A DNA stretch of 64,000 nt, taken from NCBI RefSeq assembly GCF_014898815.1, contig NW_026515543.1, positions 3,410,001-3,474,000 on the forward strand. Reading direction: 5' to 3'. A program made the translations under genes and the position numbers. The notes beneath the pieces were generated by a model. The model saw nothing but the letters and a program-made list of their open reading frames with translations. It searched no databases and was not told the DNA's origin. The DNA is from Panonychus citri. Lineage: Eukaryota; Arthropoda; Arachnida; Trombidiformes; Tetranychidae. Positions 10,906-24,378 of the stretch are shown in pieces (the stretch's first letter is position 1; each line of letters opens with the position of its first letter).

Positions 10906-12377
10906 ATGATAAGTTGCAAATTTTTTTACCAAACAATTAAACTTAAATTGAATCAATTCTACCAAATGGTCTCATTAAATGATTTTAATGACGAAGATAC
11001 AATCAAATTGTTACAACAATTTGAATCCCTCGCGAAGTTCAATCTAGTCATGAACCGAGATTTTCAACAGAGATTTGATCAACCGATTCCAATCAAATTA
11101 AAATTAATTCGCTTAATTTTTCGACTAATTGTTTCCATAACTTTATTACGTTTAATTGGTCTATTATTTATCTCATCTAATTGTTATCAAACAATTATCG
11201 CCGATCCGTTGATTGATGTCAAAGGCCGTGAATCATTCATCATGTTTACAATAGTTTTCATATCAACTCACATGTTAATCCATGAAATGAGTTTAATTTA
11301 CGAAAAGCAGGGTCGATACATTGCATTGAGAATTTTCTCCCAAATTAAATCAAATCGATTCTCACCTGATTATCTCAACATTAATCTGGAACAAATTAAA
11401 TTATTCAAGAAGATTTTCCATTTTGTTTTAATCATAATAATACGATTGTCACAAATTCTCATCGTTTCAACAATTCTATTACCATTATTAATCCGATTGG
11501 CTAATTCTAAATCGTTGGCAACTTATCAGTTAATTGTTTCATCTTTTTTTTGGATAATCATTGAAGCTACTGTACTAGCTATTAATGTCCTCGGGGGTGC
11601 ATTAATCGGAGGCTGTATGATACTTTACAGTATAATCCTTTACTTTCAGTTGGATAAAATTGATCGCTTCAGTTTGTCGTTAGTGAAATATGGATTAACT
11701 AATCCCCATGAGAAGCAAATTAAATCACTCAACGTCCACATGATTAAATACATGAATAGATTTGATAAATTAATAGATGATATAAGGTACATGTTGTTAG
11801 TCCTGTTCCTGTTGATCTCATTCTGTGGTGATTCCTTCATATTTATTGGATTAACTGTTGACACTGGCTCTAAATTGTGGTCTAATTCACTTGTTGCTTT
11901 TGGATTTTATTTTTTAATCTTTGTTGGTATTGGAGGTTATATTTGTGGATTTTTCTACCTTAAGGTAAACAATTAGTTAATTGTTGTTCTTTTCATCAAG
12001 TGTTAACTTATTATTTACTTTATTTGTGATTGTCAAGCTTAAAGGGTTACAGGTTAATCTGCTAAGAGTTTTAGTACGCTCAAAAAATGAGATTAATCAA
12101 CAATTTAAGGTTAGTTTGCTGAACAAAATGATTTCATATTAATTAACTTTCTTTATAGTCCATGGAATTGATTCATCGACTTAATCATCCAGATACTGGA
12201 GTGCTCATTGGAGATTTACTGACAATTAAACCTCAATTTATTGCCTATGTAAGTATATTCATCTTATTTAATTTGATTGTTTACTAATTATCTTCTTAAA
12301 AATCAAAGTATATTCTGGAAAATATGAGCATAATTATGTTGCTAATTCTCAATTTACGATCAGCAATCAGACCGTAA
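10906..12377 (+). CDS. Gustatory-receptor-type 7TM chemoreceptor
   Basis: Four exons (10906-11964, 12038-12109, 12159-12248, 12309-12377) join in frame to 429 residues. The protein has about seven hydrophobic segments. It ends in the arthropod Gr-type C-terminus: a short exon with a GDLLTIKPQF..Y stretch, then a final hydrophobic segment closing in NLRSAIRP. Three short 3' exons after one long exon are typical of arthropod Gr genes. By family it would be a ligand-gated cation channel subunit in sensory neurons, but the ligand is unknown. A second in-frame Met (MVSL) lies about 20 residues downstream. It converges on the SLC52 gene. Family confidence is moderate to high; no orthologue is claimed. 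Confidence 0.8.
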
Positions 12378-12967
12378 TTGTTGATCTAAATATTTCATCG
12401 ATATGATAATCAGTCCAATTTGTATTGTTATTTAAATTATGTTTTAATTACAAGACCAATTATTATTAAATAATCTTTGGATTGTTGATCATTATCACAT
12501 TTAAAATGATAATAAATTTTGTTCACGTTCACTGAAAATGTTTTTTTTTTGATTAAATTAAATAAATGTTTCATAACAATTAAAGAAAATGTTTATATTA
12601 ATTGATAATATTGATAATAATGATTAGTTTTCTTCACTCTTAATTAAGATCAACTATACAAAATAATCTAAAATGTTAATTGCGATTGATGATTAATTTA
12701 ACATCTTCATGACATAAACTTAATCAACCAATTACCATTAGATTACAATCAATCAATACTTTAACATTAATTAACTACAAAATGATTAAATTATTAAGGA
12801 AAGACAAAGATAATACAAATTTGTTGACTTTTTGATTGGATAAAATGCCAATCAATTGGTTTTGATTTGAGTTTCATGTCGATTTGTGATCGTAATGATA
12901 TAAGGCTGGTCTCTTTTTGGATAAATTGAGATGGTGTTTTTGATTAATGGACTTTGATGATTAACAA
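12378..12967. other. Convergent 3' intergenic region
   Basis: AT-rich DNA between the 3' ends of the receptor and the riboflavin transporter. Nothing else is seen apart from presumed UTRs. Confidence 0.4.
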
Positions 12968-15297
12968 TCATTGGCAGGGATTGTACGATTTAAAAATATG
13001 TGTGAAATTAAGTAAAATAAAGGTAAGTATGGCTCCGATTGCTGATCCTGTTTGGGTGTAAACACCGACCCAAAAGAGGGCTAATTGTCCTCGCTTTGAG
13101 AAATCACGAAATACTGAAGCGATACATGATTTGGTATAAGAAAAGGTTCCGGTAAGAGAGACCCAAGCAACAATTAACAAAAATGATCCAAATCTAGATG
13201 AAACCAGAAGAGGGTTAGGACTTGTAGCAGCAAGAATTATGGTGTAAAGGGAAAACAATAGACCACCGGTGGTCAACAGGTTGATCATTCTGAGACTAAT
13301 CCTTGATTTCCAGAAAAAGGCAAGAAAAGCACAAATTGGATTAGCTAATCCAGCTAATTTAACCGCTAAATTGTAGGATAATGAACCATAGGGAGCACAA
13401 GAGTAGCTTTGAAGGGAGGGCAAAACCCCATTGGTCAGGGCGGAAATAAGAGCTTGAAGAAATAGTAAATAACGTATTCGACTGCGAGTCAATTTAAATG
13501 TTTCCTTTTCTCCTAAAATAGGTGACTCGTTGTCACCTCGATTTTTAATTTGTTGGTCATCAGAATTGTGATCATCATCTTTAACTAATTTCTCATTAGC
13601 CAACTCGGAATGACACAGAGATGAGTTAAGTAGAGTAAAGGATAGCCAACTGACCAGCATGACAACCGTAAGAAAGATACAAAATGATGAGACTGAAAAC
13701 TTTGGTTCCGAATAAGATGCAAATTTGTGAATAGTTCCGTTAATTACTGAGGTTTCACACTTGGGATTACCACCAACACCTAATCATAATCAGAGAAAAG
13801 AGATGAAAAAAAAATGAATGAAAATAATTAGTTAATCTTATAATTATAGTAAACGTTATGATGATGATTAATGTTAAACAATATTAAATAATCACAGTTA
13901 TAAAGATTTATGTGTTTTATATGTTAAATTATGTTTCTGGGTTCAAGAGCAATTAACTAATGATTTTGTCCTTGTCAAATCAAATCAAAATACAAGACAT
14001 TATGATACAAACATTGACAATTTAAATTATAGTCTTTGTATTTACTCAACCTTAAAATGTATTTAAATTGTAAGAAAAGCAAAGAGATTGAAGATTTGAT
14101 TAAAATTAAAAGTGACAATAAAACTGAAAGTAACCATTTTAATCATGTCATAATTTGAATATGAAAACTTCTTGGTTAACCTAATTGTTTCATTTGAAAA
14201 ACTAATTAATTTGTCAACCGATGGCCTTTTTTTTTCAAATCAAGAGTCACACAAATCAAAATTTTGATCATGATGAGACCTTTTTTCCCTGCGTATCATG
14301 TTAATTAACTTAATATTAATGTAATATGATGGATGGAAGACTAATTAATGAATTAATTAGTTTAATTACCTTGGAAAAGAGAGACGACACTAGGTAATAG
14401 TCCACTAAGACCTTCTCCGACAAAGAATGACATTAAGTATTTAGATTTGAAATTGGCCATATAAGGAAGGTAAAGAACCGACGAGGTACAATCGACAACG
14501 GCCAAGAGTCCAGTTAGTACCAGAAAAGGGACACTGTGTTCATCTGATCCAATTTTAATTGTGTGTTTCCAAAATTTGGCTAAAAGGATTGACGATAAAG
14601 TGCCAATGAAAAGGGTCACATGGATAACTGTCCCTTCGTGTGGCTAAAAAGGATTTGGAAAGAGAAACGATAAACATGAAGAAAAAAAAAAGAGAAACAA
14701 TTAATTGTTATTACATTTAAGTGATTAACTGAGTAGGTGACAACATGAAGATTAACACTTTATGTTATCTCAACAATTAAGAATCTCCACTTGATTGAAT
14801 CAATAAGAAACCTTTTGGTTGAGATGTTGTGATGAAAAAGTAAATATTATTGATGAGATAAACACGTAAACAGTAAACGGAAAACCATGAGAGTGTTTGA
14901 TAATTAACTTGATTGTTTAATCAAATTAATCACTTCTATTCACAAATATAAGTGTAATTATTATTACTTAAATCCAAGTGCATATACACACAAACAGTTA
15001 CAGAGACACTTTTAAGATTAAAGGCTTAGATCCTTAATCATTTAAGACTTTAGGTTATCAACAATCAAATCTCACCTTTAATCGTTTTCTCAATAATCCA
15101 TAAGTAATTGGACCAATGTTGGCAAGTTGGGTAATTAAGACAATGTATGAAGCAAGATTCCATTTCTCTGGTAATTGGGTTGTTAATATTGGTGTTTGCA
15201 TCCATAATCCATTAATTTCAACCCAACTACTAATTCCCAGGGCGATCACGAATAAATCAACAATTAACCTTCTCTCTCGGAATGAAGTCCTCGACAT
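12968..15297 (-). CDS. Riboflavin transporter (SLC52/RFVT family)
   Basis: Three exons on the minus strand (15076-15297, 14370-14643, 12968-13779) give 435 residues. The N-terminus has the family signature: a WVEINGLWMQ stretch followed by PE.W.L.SY and QLANIGP. The protein has about ten hydrophobic helices, a hydrophilic central loop encoded in exon 3, and a SYSCAPYGS motif before the later helices, as in vertebrate RFVTs. Role by family: riboflavin uptake across the plasma membrane. The ATG at 15297 is the first in frame; the frame is open upstream to 15489 without an ATG. Introns are about 430-590 bp with no internal gene seen. The length is close to human SLC52A1-3 (about 450-470). Confidence 0.88.
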
Positions 15298-15500
15298 ATT
15301 TGACTGATCTTGTTGATAAATATGATGGTGATTATGGTTAGTTTGATGTCGACGATTATTACCTGTCAACTCAATGGGTTGTAAGGGCTCCAGAATTGTT
15401 GATTGAGTGGAATCACAGTTTTTCCAGGATATTATATGTATTGAGAGAGAGAGAGAGAGAATACCAGGGGAGCACAAGAGCGATAACAATTAGTTAACAA

Positions 15501-15950
15501 TCTGTTGATCAGAATGAAAAGTAAAAGAATGAGTTAATAATGGAACTCACTTAGAGGAAATTGTGTATGAGAGAGAAAGTAAAAAAGTAGACAGAGATGA
15601 GAAAGAAAAACAATAGATGTTTTGAAAGACAGAGATTATCTAAATGTATGGTTAGCACACAAACGATTATGATGATAGTGAATGAAGATAATTAGTAAGA
15701 GTAATAGGAGATAATGAAATTCAGGAAGGAGAAAAATTAATAGAAACAAAAGGAGAAAAAAAAATCAATTAGACTTACCAATTTGATTGGAGAGGAAAAA
15801 ACAAAATTGGTTGAGACCTCACAGCGATAGATGAATGGATAAAGAGTTAAATTAGTGGAGTAATTAGTAAATTGTGAGTTGATTGTATGGAAAGAAGCGT
15901 AATCAAGATGATCAACAATTTTCCAAATGTAAACAGTAATAAGATCCAAT
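15501..15950 (-). other. Probable 5' UTR splice of the SLC52 gene
   Basis: A strong donor (GTAAGT on the minus strand at 15774-15779) follows a block that includes a 70-codon open frame. An acceptor (CAACAG) at 15502-15507 leads into the exon with the SLC52 start. Joining them reaches a stop within four codons, so the upstream block would be a 5' UTR exon with an upstream open frame. An (AG)n tract of about 18 bp lies inside the open 5' segment near 15445. Confidence 0.4.
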
Positions 15951-17650
15951 TGGAAACATTATTGACAAAGTGATCTTTTTACATCTTCAATTGAGCAATT
16001 AATTACGATCCAACCAACTGATTTGATGACGATGTTCACACAGAAATCAAAAGGAAGATTAATCAACTCTTCCTAATGATTAGTTTAACAAAGAATGATA
16101 ATCAAATGTTAATTAAAAATTGGAATCTCTGATTACGAAAACAAGTTATTACCAGTTCCATGTGTTACTTGCTCATGACCTTTTTTGGTTCATCTTTTTT
16201 TAAGCGGTTCTTTCATAATTGATTAGATTTGATTGTTGGGTTAATTGTAAATGGTTTAGGTGAGGAAAACTTTCGTTGATCATCATCTAAATTGTTTCAA
16301 ATAGTAGCACGTTAATTTAAATCACTTCCTCTTGTTTGATACAATTGACATGATCAATTGTAGAAAACTAATCAACATTAACTTTTGGAAAATGTTACTA
16401 CGTTGATCCATTATGGTTGTTGATTATTGGAATTAATCAATTGTAACCATTATTTTGGTTAATGTTTAGATAACAATTGATTGTTTATCGATTAAATCTC
16501 TTTGATGATGTAATTAAAATGTTCCATGATGAAATCGATAAGAAAAATGGTTAACAATTACTTTTCCTTTCTCCAGGTTTTGATTGTTGAAATAATTGAA
16601 TTGATTGTTTCTTTCTTGATTTACCATTTGTTTCTAATTGTCATTCTTTGCTGATTGAATTGGATTATAAATGATGAAAGGTGAAAAACAGATGATTTGA
16701 TCAGATTGAAACGTCTTAAGAGAGACAAGGTAATTATAAATTCTGTAAACCATTGTCAATCTTAATTTAGATTATTCTGATCAGAATTTGAATATTAGAT
16801 GATCCTAAATATCTCTGGTAATAAAATCAAAATTATCATCACAGTCAACAGGTTGTCTCATGGAAAAGGCAAATCCAGATAGAGAGATAAATCATAAATC
16901 AGCTGAACATGTTAAAACTCAGCTTGATGGTTATACAAAATAATCAGTTGATCCAGAAATTTAGCTGAATCGTAATCGATGAAAATTGTTTCCAATGTAA
17001 CCTTAATGGATAAATAATGTAACAGAAAAGAAAACATTATTAATAACCCACGTAAAAATTGTTCCAAGAAAATTGTTACTCATGAATACACATTCATATT
17101 CACAAACAAACCCATTTTCTTTCTTCCATTGACAGTAGATCATAAAACGCCTTAAAGTGACATCATGCTTCCAGTTAACTGTATTAACTAAATTCAATTC
17201 CAATGGATATTAAATAGACCTGAAAATGACAGAAGAAAAAGAAATTAGAACAATTAATTTTAGGTGTGGTTTACATTTGGTGTCTTCCAATTTCTGTTAC
17301 CTGAGATGTCAAAGGGATAAGAGCATTTCCATTTTAACGCACAGTAAATCAGGGTCAATGTTTAGAACTTCAAACAAGTTACCAATTGAAAAGACAACAA
17401 AATTGAACCATAGAAATAAATCTAATTGACAGAAAAAGAAGAGCAAATTAAATTGTTGATAAGAAAATCAAAATAAAAATTTAAAGTTTCAAATGGAAAA
17501 CGACGAGGGAGCCACTTACCGAATTCGCTTCTTGTTTGTTTCAATTCCTCTTCATTTCTGTTGCCATTTAAGTTTTTTTCTCTTCGGTTAAAATCAATTG
17601 TTTTTCTCTAATTATTCTTTTTAATTGTATCAATTTATTGACTTATAATC
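15951..17650. other. Divergent intergenic region, SLC52 / Sec62
   Basis: About 1.7 kb of AT-rich DNA between divergent genes. Short open frames occur on both strands but none has supported splice structure or recognisable protein. Confidence 0.4.
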
Positions 17651-19761
17651 ATGGCTGAAAGAAGAAGAGGTAAAAAGAAGAGAGAGGTAAGTCTTGAAGT
17701 GACCATTTTCGTTTTCTATCTTCATTTTCTGCCAGGTAACCAGAAAAAATTCACACATCAACAGAAAGAAAGCCAATATGTTTTCTTTGACGTGACGTGT
17801 TGGGTATTTGAGTGTTTCTCCTTCCATTGGATTTTAATTATTCAATCATTTTATTACAACAATTAACAAGAATTATGTCCACCGCCATGTTTATACATTT
17901 GCCTGGTTGATTACCTTTTGGTTGAAACATCTTTGTTAAAATATTCTATGTGATGGTGTTCAGCCTTTTCTCTGTTGTTCTTTTCTAATGTTATGTAATT
18001 TTGTTCTTTTCTCTTCTGTTTTCTGTTAGATTGATGAGATTGTTGAAGATGACAAATCTCAAAAAATCGAATTCGAGGTTGCCAAGTATTTAAGAAGTAA
18101 ACTACCATCTAAAAGGACTACACTTTTAGGCCACAAAGTGGATTATTTCATTGGTAAGTGATTGTGATTGTTCAATTTGTGTGTCTCACAGTTCGACATT
18201 TTAACTAATTGTGATCTCTTTTTTGTTTTTTTTTTCCTATTCTGTTTTTAGCTTCTAAGGCAATAGACTGTCTTCTTGACTCAAAGTGGGCCAAAAATGA
18301 TAAAGGTGAAGATGCAATGTTCACCACCAGAGATTCTGTTGTAGGCTACATGCAAAGAATGCTTGTCCATCAATTTTTCCATCGAGCAAAGCCAATAATT
18401 GTTAGTAAGAAAGATAATCGAAAACGTGGAGATGGTAAGTTGTTAAAATGATACAAAATCTATTCTTTTGTTTATCTTCATCAATCAACAATTGCTGATT
18501 CTACTTTATTTTCTCATCATTAACCACAGATCCTCCAGAAAGCTCCGCAGCCGAAGATAATCGAGAAAAGAAAAAGGATAAAGTGAAAAAGGACAAAAAA
18601 GAGAAAGACAAAGAAGTCGAAAAGGACAAAATTAAAGAAAATAGTAAAAGCGAAAAAGATGACAAAGATGAGAAAGATGAATCTAAGGACACTGAAAAGG
18701 ATAAAGATGATAAAGGTGACAAGGAACTTACCAATAAAGAAAGTAAAGAGAAAAAGGAAGGAAAAGATGGAGAGCGAAAAAAAGAGAAAAAGAAAGTAAA
18801 ACTTGACATGCATCTAGAGCAAATATTTGTCGATGGAAATCATGTAAGTAGCTAATTAATATTCATTCCAATACCTTCTATCGGAATCGTACCCCAAGAA
18901 GATCATTATTGACATCATCACCTAATTAACTTATCTTTTGATGTTTTATATTTATTCAGCCTTACGTTTGGATATACGACCCAATTCCCGTTAAGACTTG
19001 GTTCATTGGAGCATTATTTGTGATTGCAGCTATTGCTATATGTCTATTCCCGTTATGGCCTAAGCCCGTTCGTAATTTTGTCTATTATTTAAGTTTAGCT
19101 GGTGCAGGATTTTTACTCTTTGTCTTCTCACTTGTAATACGTAAGTTCTGTTTAAATCTCTTTTTCAATACTCAAAAAGGTTCATTTCTATTCATTCAAT
19201 TAATCAATTTCTCTTGATTTTTTTTCTCTCTCTCATCAATCGCATGATAATTTAGTCCGACTCGTTATATTTGTTATAATTTGGTTGTTAACTTTTGGAA
19301 AGCACAACTTCTGGATCCTCCCAAATCTTACCGAAGACGTTGGCGTTTTGGAATCTTTTTGGCCATTATATCAATACGAATATAAGGGTAGTAAAAAGAG
19401 CGAAGATAAAGATGATGGATCAAAAGAGGAAGATGCCGAGGATGACAAAAAGGAGAAAACTAAAGAAAAGAAAGAGAAGAAAGAAAAGACTGAAGAAGAT
19501 CAAACAGGTGACGAAAGCATAGTAGACGATAAGAGGAGCGATCGAAAAGGAAGTAAAACAACCGAGGATGAGGATGATGAAGAAGAAGAGGAGGAAGAAG
19601 AAGAAGAAGAAGAGGTAGTGAGAACCGAGAATGAGATTACCGATGAGGATGATGAAGATGCTCCATTACTGGAGGGTGACGATGGTTCATCTAACCCAGT
19701 AAAGTTTAACAATGTTGATGACAATGGATTTGAAATACTTGATGTTCATGAATCCAGTTGA
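17651..19761 (+). CDS. Sec62: Translocation protein Sec62
   Basis: Six exons (17651-17686, 18030-18153, 18252-18434, 18530-18843, 18960-19140, 19256-19761) join in frame to 447 residues. The cytosolic N-terminal Sec62 domain (to about residue 114) contains VAKYLRSKLPSK. A long Lys/Glu/Asp-rich linker in exon 4 follows, then a YVWIYDP motif and two membrane segments at about 232-250 and 260-290. The tail carries an acidic run near residues 370-390. Role by family: ER membrane partner of the Sec61/Sec63 channel in post-translational import. The protein is longer than human SEC62 (399), mainly through the charged linker and tail. The minus-strand open frames over exon 4 and the tail come from low-complexity codons. 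Confidence 0.95.
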
Positions 19762-21132
19762 TCATGTAAATGATAATAGAACAGAAAATGGAGAAAAAGA
19801 ATTCTGTTAAATTGTCTCTCATACTATCCATCATCTAAACAATCATCATCATCAATTATTCATTTACTATCTAAGGCAAAGTAACTACAAACCAACATTT
19901 AATGCAGCATGAAATCAAAACCCCATCAAGATTCATCGGAAACACTCATCAAATTAAATCAACAACAACAAAAGAAAACCAGTCAAAAAAAAATTAACCT
20001 TCGGATTGGAAAATTGACAAAATTTTAACAAAGAAATCTCATGTGAAAAGAAACATCATCATCCTGATCATCTTTATCATCAACATCTTCAACAACAGTT
20101 ATACACAATTTAGTACTTTTTTGGGTTTTTATGATTTTCTTTCCTGATCCAAACTGTATATTATATTTAAATGATATATATATTACATCCTACAAGAAAA
20201 TGCTTTGTTCCCCAACAATTAAAGATAATTGTTGTAGCTCATATTGATTTATGTATGTATATCATGAAAGAAATGATTTAGTTCCATGTTGATTGAGATT
20301 ATCTGGCAAAATGTGATACACTAATTACACAACCAATTTAATTGTACCAAGAGAGGATTGAAATGTTTTTACTATTCTTTTATAAATGATTCTATTAATA
20401 TTAAGACTGCGAAGCAAAGTTATCTCTTCTCTCTCTCTCTCTTTCTCTTTAATCACCTGTATAAACAATCAACTAATCACAACAACAATCAACCAAATCG
20501 ACGGAGAATCAACTTGGTGCAAAAAATTAATTCCACAATCTAATATTCAGCCTAATCAATTGTCCATTGAAGCTTTTGGTCACATTAACATCATACGACT
20601 TTAAGGATTATTAATTTTTACTGTGATCAATTTACAATCAACAATCAACCCTACAATTAACCGGAACCAATAATAACCCAATCAGGTTGACATGAATACA
20701 GTTACCGATTCTCCAGTTGAATGATTACAATTAACCTTCTTCCTACTAATAATATAATTTGTCTATCTGTTGATCAACTTTAAATTGTTGTAAAACAAAA
20801 CGCAAATTTAATTGTATAAAATGATTATATTAATGTTGAAGTGAATTAGTCTAAAGAAAAAGAAGAGAAATTAAATAATATTGTCATGATTAATTTTTTG
20901 CTTGATCAGCCGATTAATTGTTTGTTAGTAAATTGTTCAGGTTATTTAATTGTTTTTTTTAAGTGTAAGTGATTAAATCAACACTTTGTGATTACAAATT
21001 ATCAGGTATCAATACATTAGTCTCATATTTGATGGTTTAAATTTTGTTTTGTTGACAATCAGGTTAATTATTTTGCTCCCTCAGTGTTTTGTTTGTGGTT
21101 AATTGTAATGATTAATGATTAACGATTAATGA
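19762..21132. other. Sec62 3' UTR and intergenic DNA
   Basis: The sequence just after the Sec62 stop is probably 3' UTR. The rest is AT-rich with a short CT tract near 20430. No further gene is supported. Confidence 0.4.
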
Positions 21133-22465
21133 TCATATAGTTAATTCATCATTACGATGTTTCCTTGCGTAGGCTCGAAGTACTTTCTTTAAATTTCTAA
21201 TTACAATACTGGTATATTCGGGTTCTGTTGAAACACAATTAAGAGAAAAATTAATTCTATTGATTAACTAATTGTAGAATTGATTAAAAGAGAAACAATT
21301 TACCATCTTTATCATTTTCATCTTTAATTATTTCTTCATCTTGTTCACCAGTTAATCGATACTCTGGATTATTGGTTTGATTAACTTCTTGATCGTCTTT
21401 AATTAAATTCTGTCCACTCGATCCCTCTGATTGTCCATAAATTGCTTGAAGAAGTGAAGATTTTGTAATTGGATCAGATTCTGACCTTCGACCCATTCGA
21501 GGAATTGATTTAGATGTTTTCGTGAAAAATTGCCCGTTAATTAATTGTACAAGAAAGACAACAATTAACAAACACAAATACGGATTACCTGTTGAGAGAA
21601 ATCAAAAATAGATCAATTCGTTAATCACAATTAAGAAAATACCGTCAGTCAAATGCTCTGACTTGATTACAGTTTAATTATTCACCTTAATCATTACACT
21701 TATAATTAAATCTTTAATTTCTATTGATTCCTTTTTATATAATTTCAAGTTCTTCATTAACTAATTGTATTGATATTCAATTAATTAACGAGTTGTATTT
21801 AAAGAGTTTCCAGAAAGAAAGACAGATTAACTTTTAATTTGAAAAGATTATCAGAGTTAATTGTTGTTAATTATCAATTGAGATTTTCTATTAGCTTAAT
21901 CAGTTCATTAAAATGATTTAGTTGATTAACGAGCCAATTTAATTTGCCTCCAAAATCATTAACCATCAATAGTTAAGGAAATTACTCTCAAAGGGATTTA
22001 TCATTAACTAACCTAATCATTAATTAACTAGAGTTAATTTTCAACAATCAAACAATTAAAATCAATATGATCAACTAAATAAAAATTGATCAGAAAAAAA
22101 ATGATTGTTAATCTGATTGTTTACTGGATTTTGATGAAAATCTTATTAATTGTGATTGCAAGTAATCAAGTACCAGGTCAAGGATATAAATCATAATCTT
22201 AATTGTGCCAAGCAAAATTAAGCTTTAAAGGATTAATTAGGATTTAATTGTTACTATTAATATCTAATGGTCAATAATATTAAGTGAATCTGGTTCATCA
22301 TTAGATTGAAAATCAGATTAAAAAAGTTAATCATAAATCAAGGGCAATTGTCACAATCAGATCAATTTGATTCTCGGATAATATAATTTAGATTATGATG
22401 ATTTACTAATTGTAAGCAATCAATGAAAATCAAATGAAATATTAATACTTACCAGTAAATTTCAT
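21133..22465 (-). CDS. ETH: Ecdysis-triggering hormone (ETH) precursor
   Basis: Three minus-strand exons (22453-22465, 21304-21588, 21133-21224) join in frame to 129 residues. The first exon is only 13 nt. The product has a signal peptide (residues 1 to about 23) followed directly by a peptide ending in FFTKTSKSIPRM, then Gly-Arg-Arg for amidation and dibasic cleavage. The PRM-amide end and the FF..K.SKS.P core match arthropod ETH. Only one hormone copy is present, whereas many insect precursors have two. The acidic remainder ends in a basic stretch without another PRX-amide. Role by family: peptide hormone that triggers ecdysis behaviour through the ETH receptor. Confidence 0.88.
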
Positions 22466-23678
22466 GACTGAAGTGATTAAAATTAATTTAGTCCACAAGA
22501 TGAAACAATTAAATTGAATTTGAATGAAACGTATTAATAAATATATGATTTACTTCAATAAATATCTTAGATTTGATTTAATTGATTACACTTTTTGGTA
22601 ATAATAATAATGATAATTTAAGAAATGAATTAATCACCAATACAGAAATTTGTTAAATTGTTACAATGTAATTTGATTCAGTTGATAACAATAATTTGGT
22701 TAAATTACTTTTGAGAGATTTGATTTGAAATGATTTGCTTTTTATATAAAGTAACTGATATGTTGAGAGTTAAATTGTTACAATAGCTCACGAATTTGAT
22801 TTGATTGTTATCATCATCATGTTAATCATCTTCATCATCATGATCATCATCTTAATCTGAATAGAATCATTGAAATTAACATAAAAGAAAGAGAGAAAGA
22901 AAGAAAGAGAGAGAGAGAGAAAAGTTCGAAAAAAAGTAAGAAATTGAATCTTTTACAGGGAATTTCTCACTCCCTGGAAGAGAGAAAAGTAAGAGAAAAA
23001 GAAAGAGAAAAGATTTATCATCTTCTTTATCATCAATTTGACTTCTACCTGTTGGCTTGATGATGATGATGATGATCTTAGATGATGATGATATGGGCTC
23101 ATGAGGGTTTGGATTAAGCTTCTTTGAATTTGGATGTTTGATTTTTGATTGTTTTCCATGAAGAAAAATGATTCCAATGATGAGAAGGATGATAATTGTT
23201 TCTCCTCCATTTTTATCTGTCTTTGTCTCTGTCTTTTTCTCTAGAGGTTAATGTCTGTTTCATTCTTAAATCATCATTAATTGTGATGATTAATTGTAAT
23301 TTGTTTTGTAATCATTTCGCTGATTCCAGTGTAAAGGTGATTTTCAATATTAATTGTTACTTTGGTTTCCATCAATGGTTAAGGTGATTTCATTAATCAG
23401 ATTGATTATTCAATCATTTAGTCACAAATATTTGCCACGTTCTCGTTTGTAATTAGTTAATTGTTGAGTCAGTTGATTTGATTGTGTTTCTTTTAGGCTC
23501 TTTTGATTATTATTATGTTTTCTGTCATGTAAAGGTTGGGATTGCAATCGTTTTGATTGTTAGTTTTTCTTTATGTTGATTAACTCACACAATTAAACAG
23601 TTTCAATTCAAGATAATTAGTAATTAATGAGTAATATTAAAAGGAAGGAACAATTTAATTGTTGATTAACCTTTACAA
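22466..23678. other. Intergenic DNA between ETH and SIFamide
   Basis: AT-rich, with an AG-rich tract near 22887-22921 and GAT/CAT repeats near 22810 and 23060. An 85-codon minus-strand frame at 22953-23210 is Ser/His/Phe-rich low complexity and is not supported as a gene. Confidence 0.4.
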
Positions 23679-24378
23679 TCAATATGAACGATCCTCCAAA
23701 GCTGAACATATCTTGGTAAATGCTTGACACATTGAGACCGCATCCATATAACCTGTTGATAGAAGATGCAACAATTAAGTGAAAAAATTAACAACTAATC
23801 AAGATAATTGATCAGAACCCGCAGATTAATGTCAAATAATTTGATTGACTTTAATCACCAACTAAATTAATAGTAAATAATTAAAATTGATTAACCCTTT
23901 CAGTGGATTTAACTCATCAAAATGACATAAGAAATCAACTAATTGAATATACTATAAATTATAAGGGTTTTTCTTGTTATTATATAACAATTAGTTAATT
24001 ACAATTAAGTGAATGGAAAAGTTTATTGTCCTCAAGTCTATAAGTCTATTCAACTCATTAACATGTGAAAGTTAATTAATTAACTGCAATCTAACAACTT
24101 CAATTGACCGGACAAATCAACACGTGAACTAAATCATCTCGTTTTCTAGTTAATTGTTTAAGATGATTTCTTTTTCTTTACCAATTAATTTTGCACAACA
24201 ATTTACTAATTGCACTTGATTAGCTTATAATTAACTTACCTTTCTCCATCATTGATGACCTTTTACCAAATATGCTTCCATTAAGTGGAGGTTTCCTCTC
24301 GTACGAGGGTTTAATTAACGTTGACAAAGTGATTAGTGTCACCAAGAAGTAGATTAAGATAATCTCTCTGTTGAACAT
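23679..24378 (-). CDS. SIFa: SIFamide neuropeptide precursor
   Basis: Two minus-strand exons (24240-24378 and 23679-23752) join in frame to 70 residues. A signal peptide (about 1-24) is followed at 25-37 by SYERKPPLNGSIF and then Gly-Lys-Arg, the amidation and cleavage site. The second exon encodes the short C-terminal region with two Cys (SMCQAFTKIC), as in other arthropod SIFamide precursors. Relative to the usual AYRKPPFNGSIF-amide, there is an extra Glu before RKPP and Leu in place of Phe. Role by family: neuropeptide acting on a SIFamide receptor in brain and, in mites and ticks, salivary and gut circuits. About 1.2 kb from ETH on the same strand. Confidence 0.92.

Noticed and set aside
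22953..23210. 85-codon minus-strand Ser/His-rich frame
   Set aside because: Low-complexity GAT/AG repeats; no splice or signal evidence.
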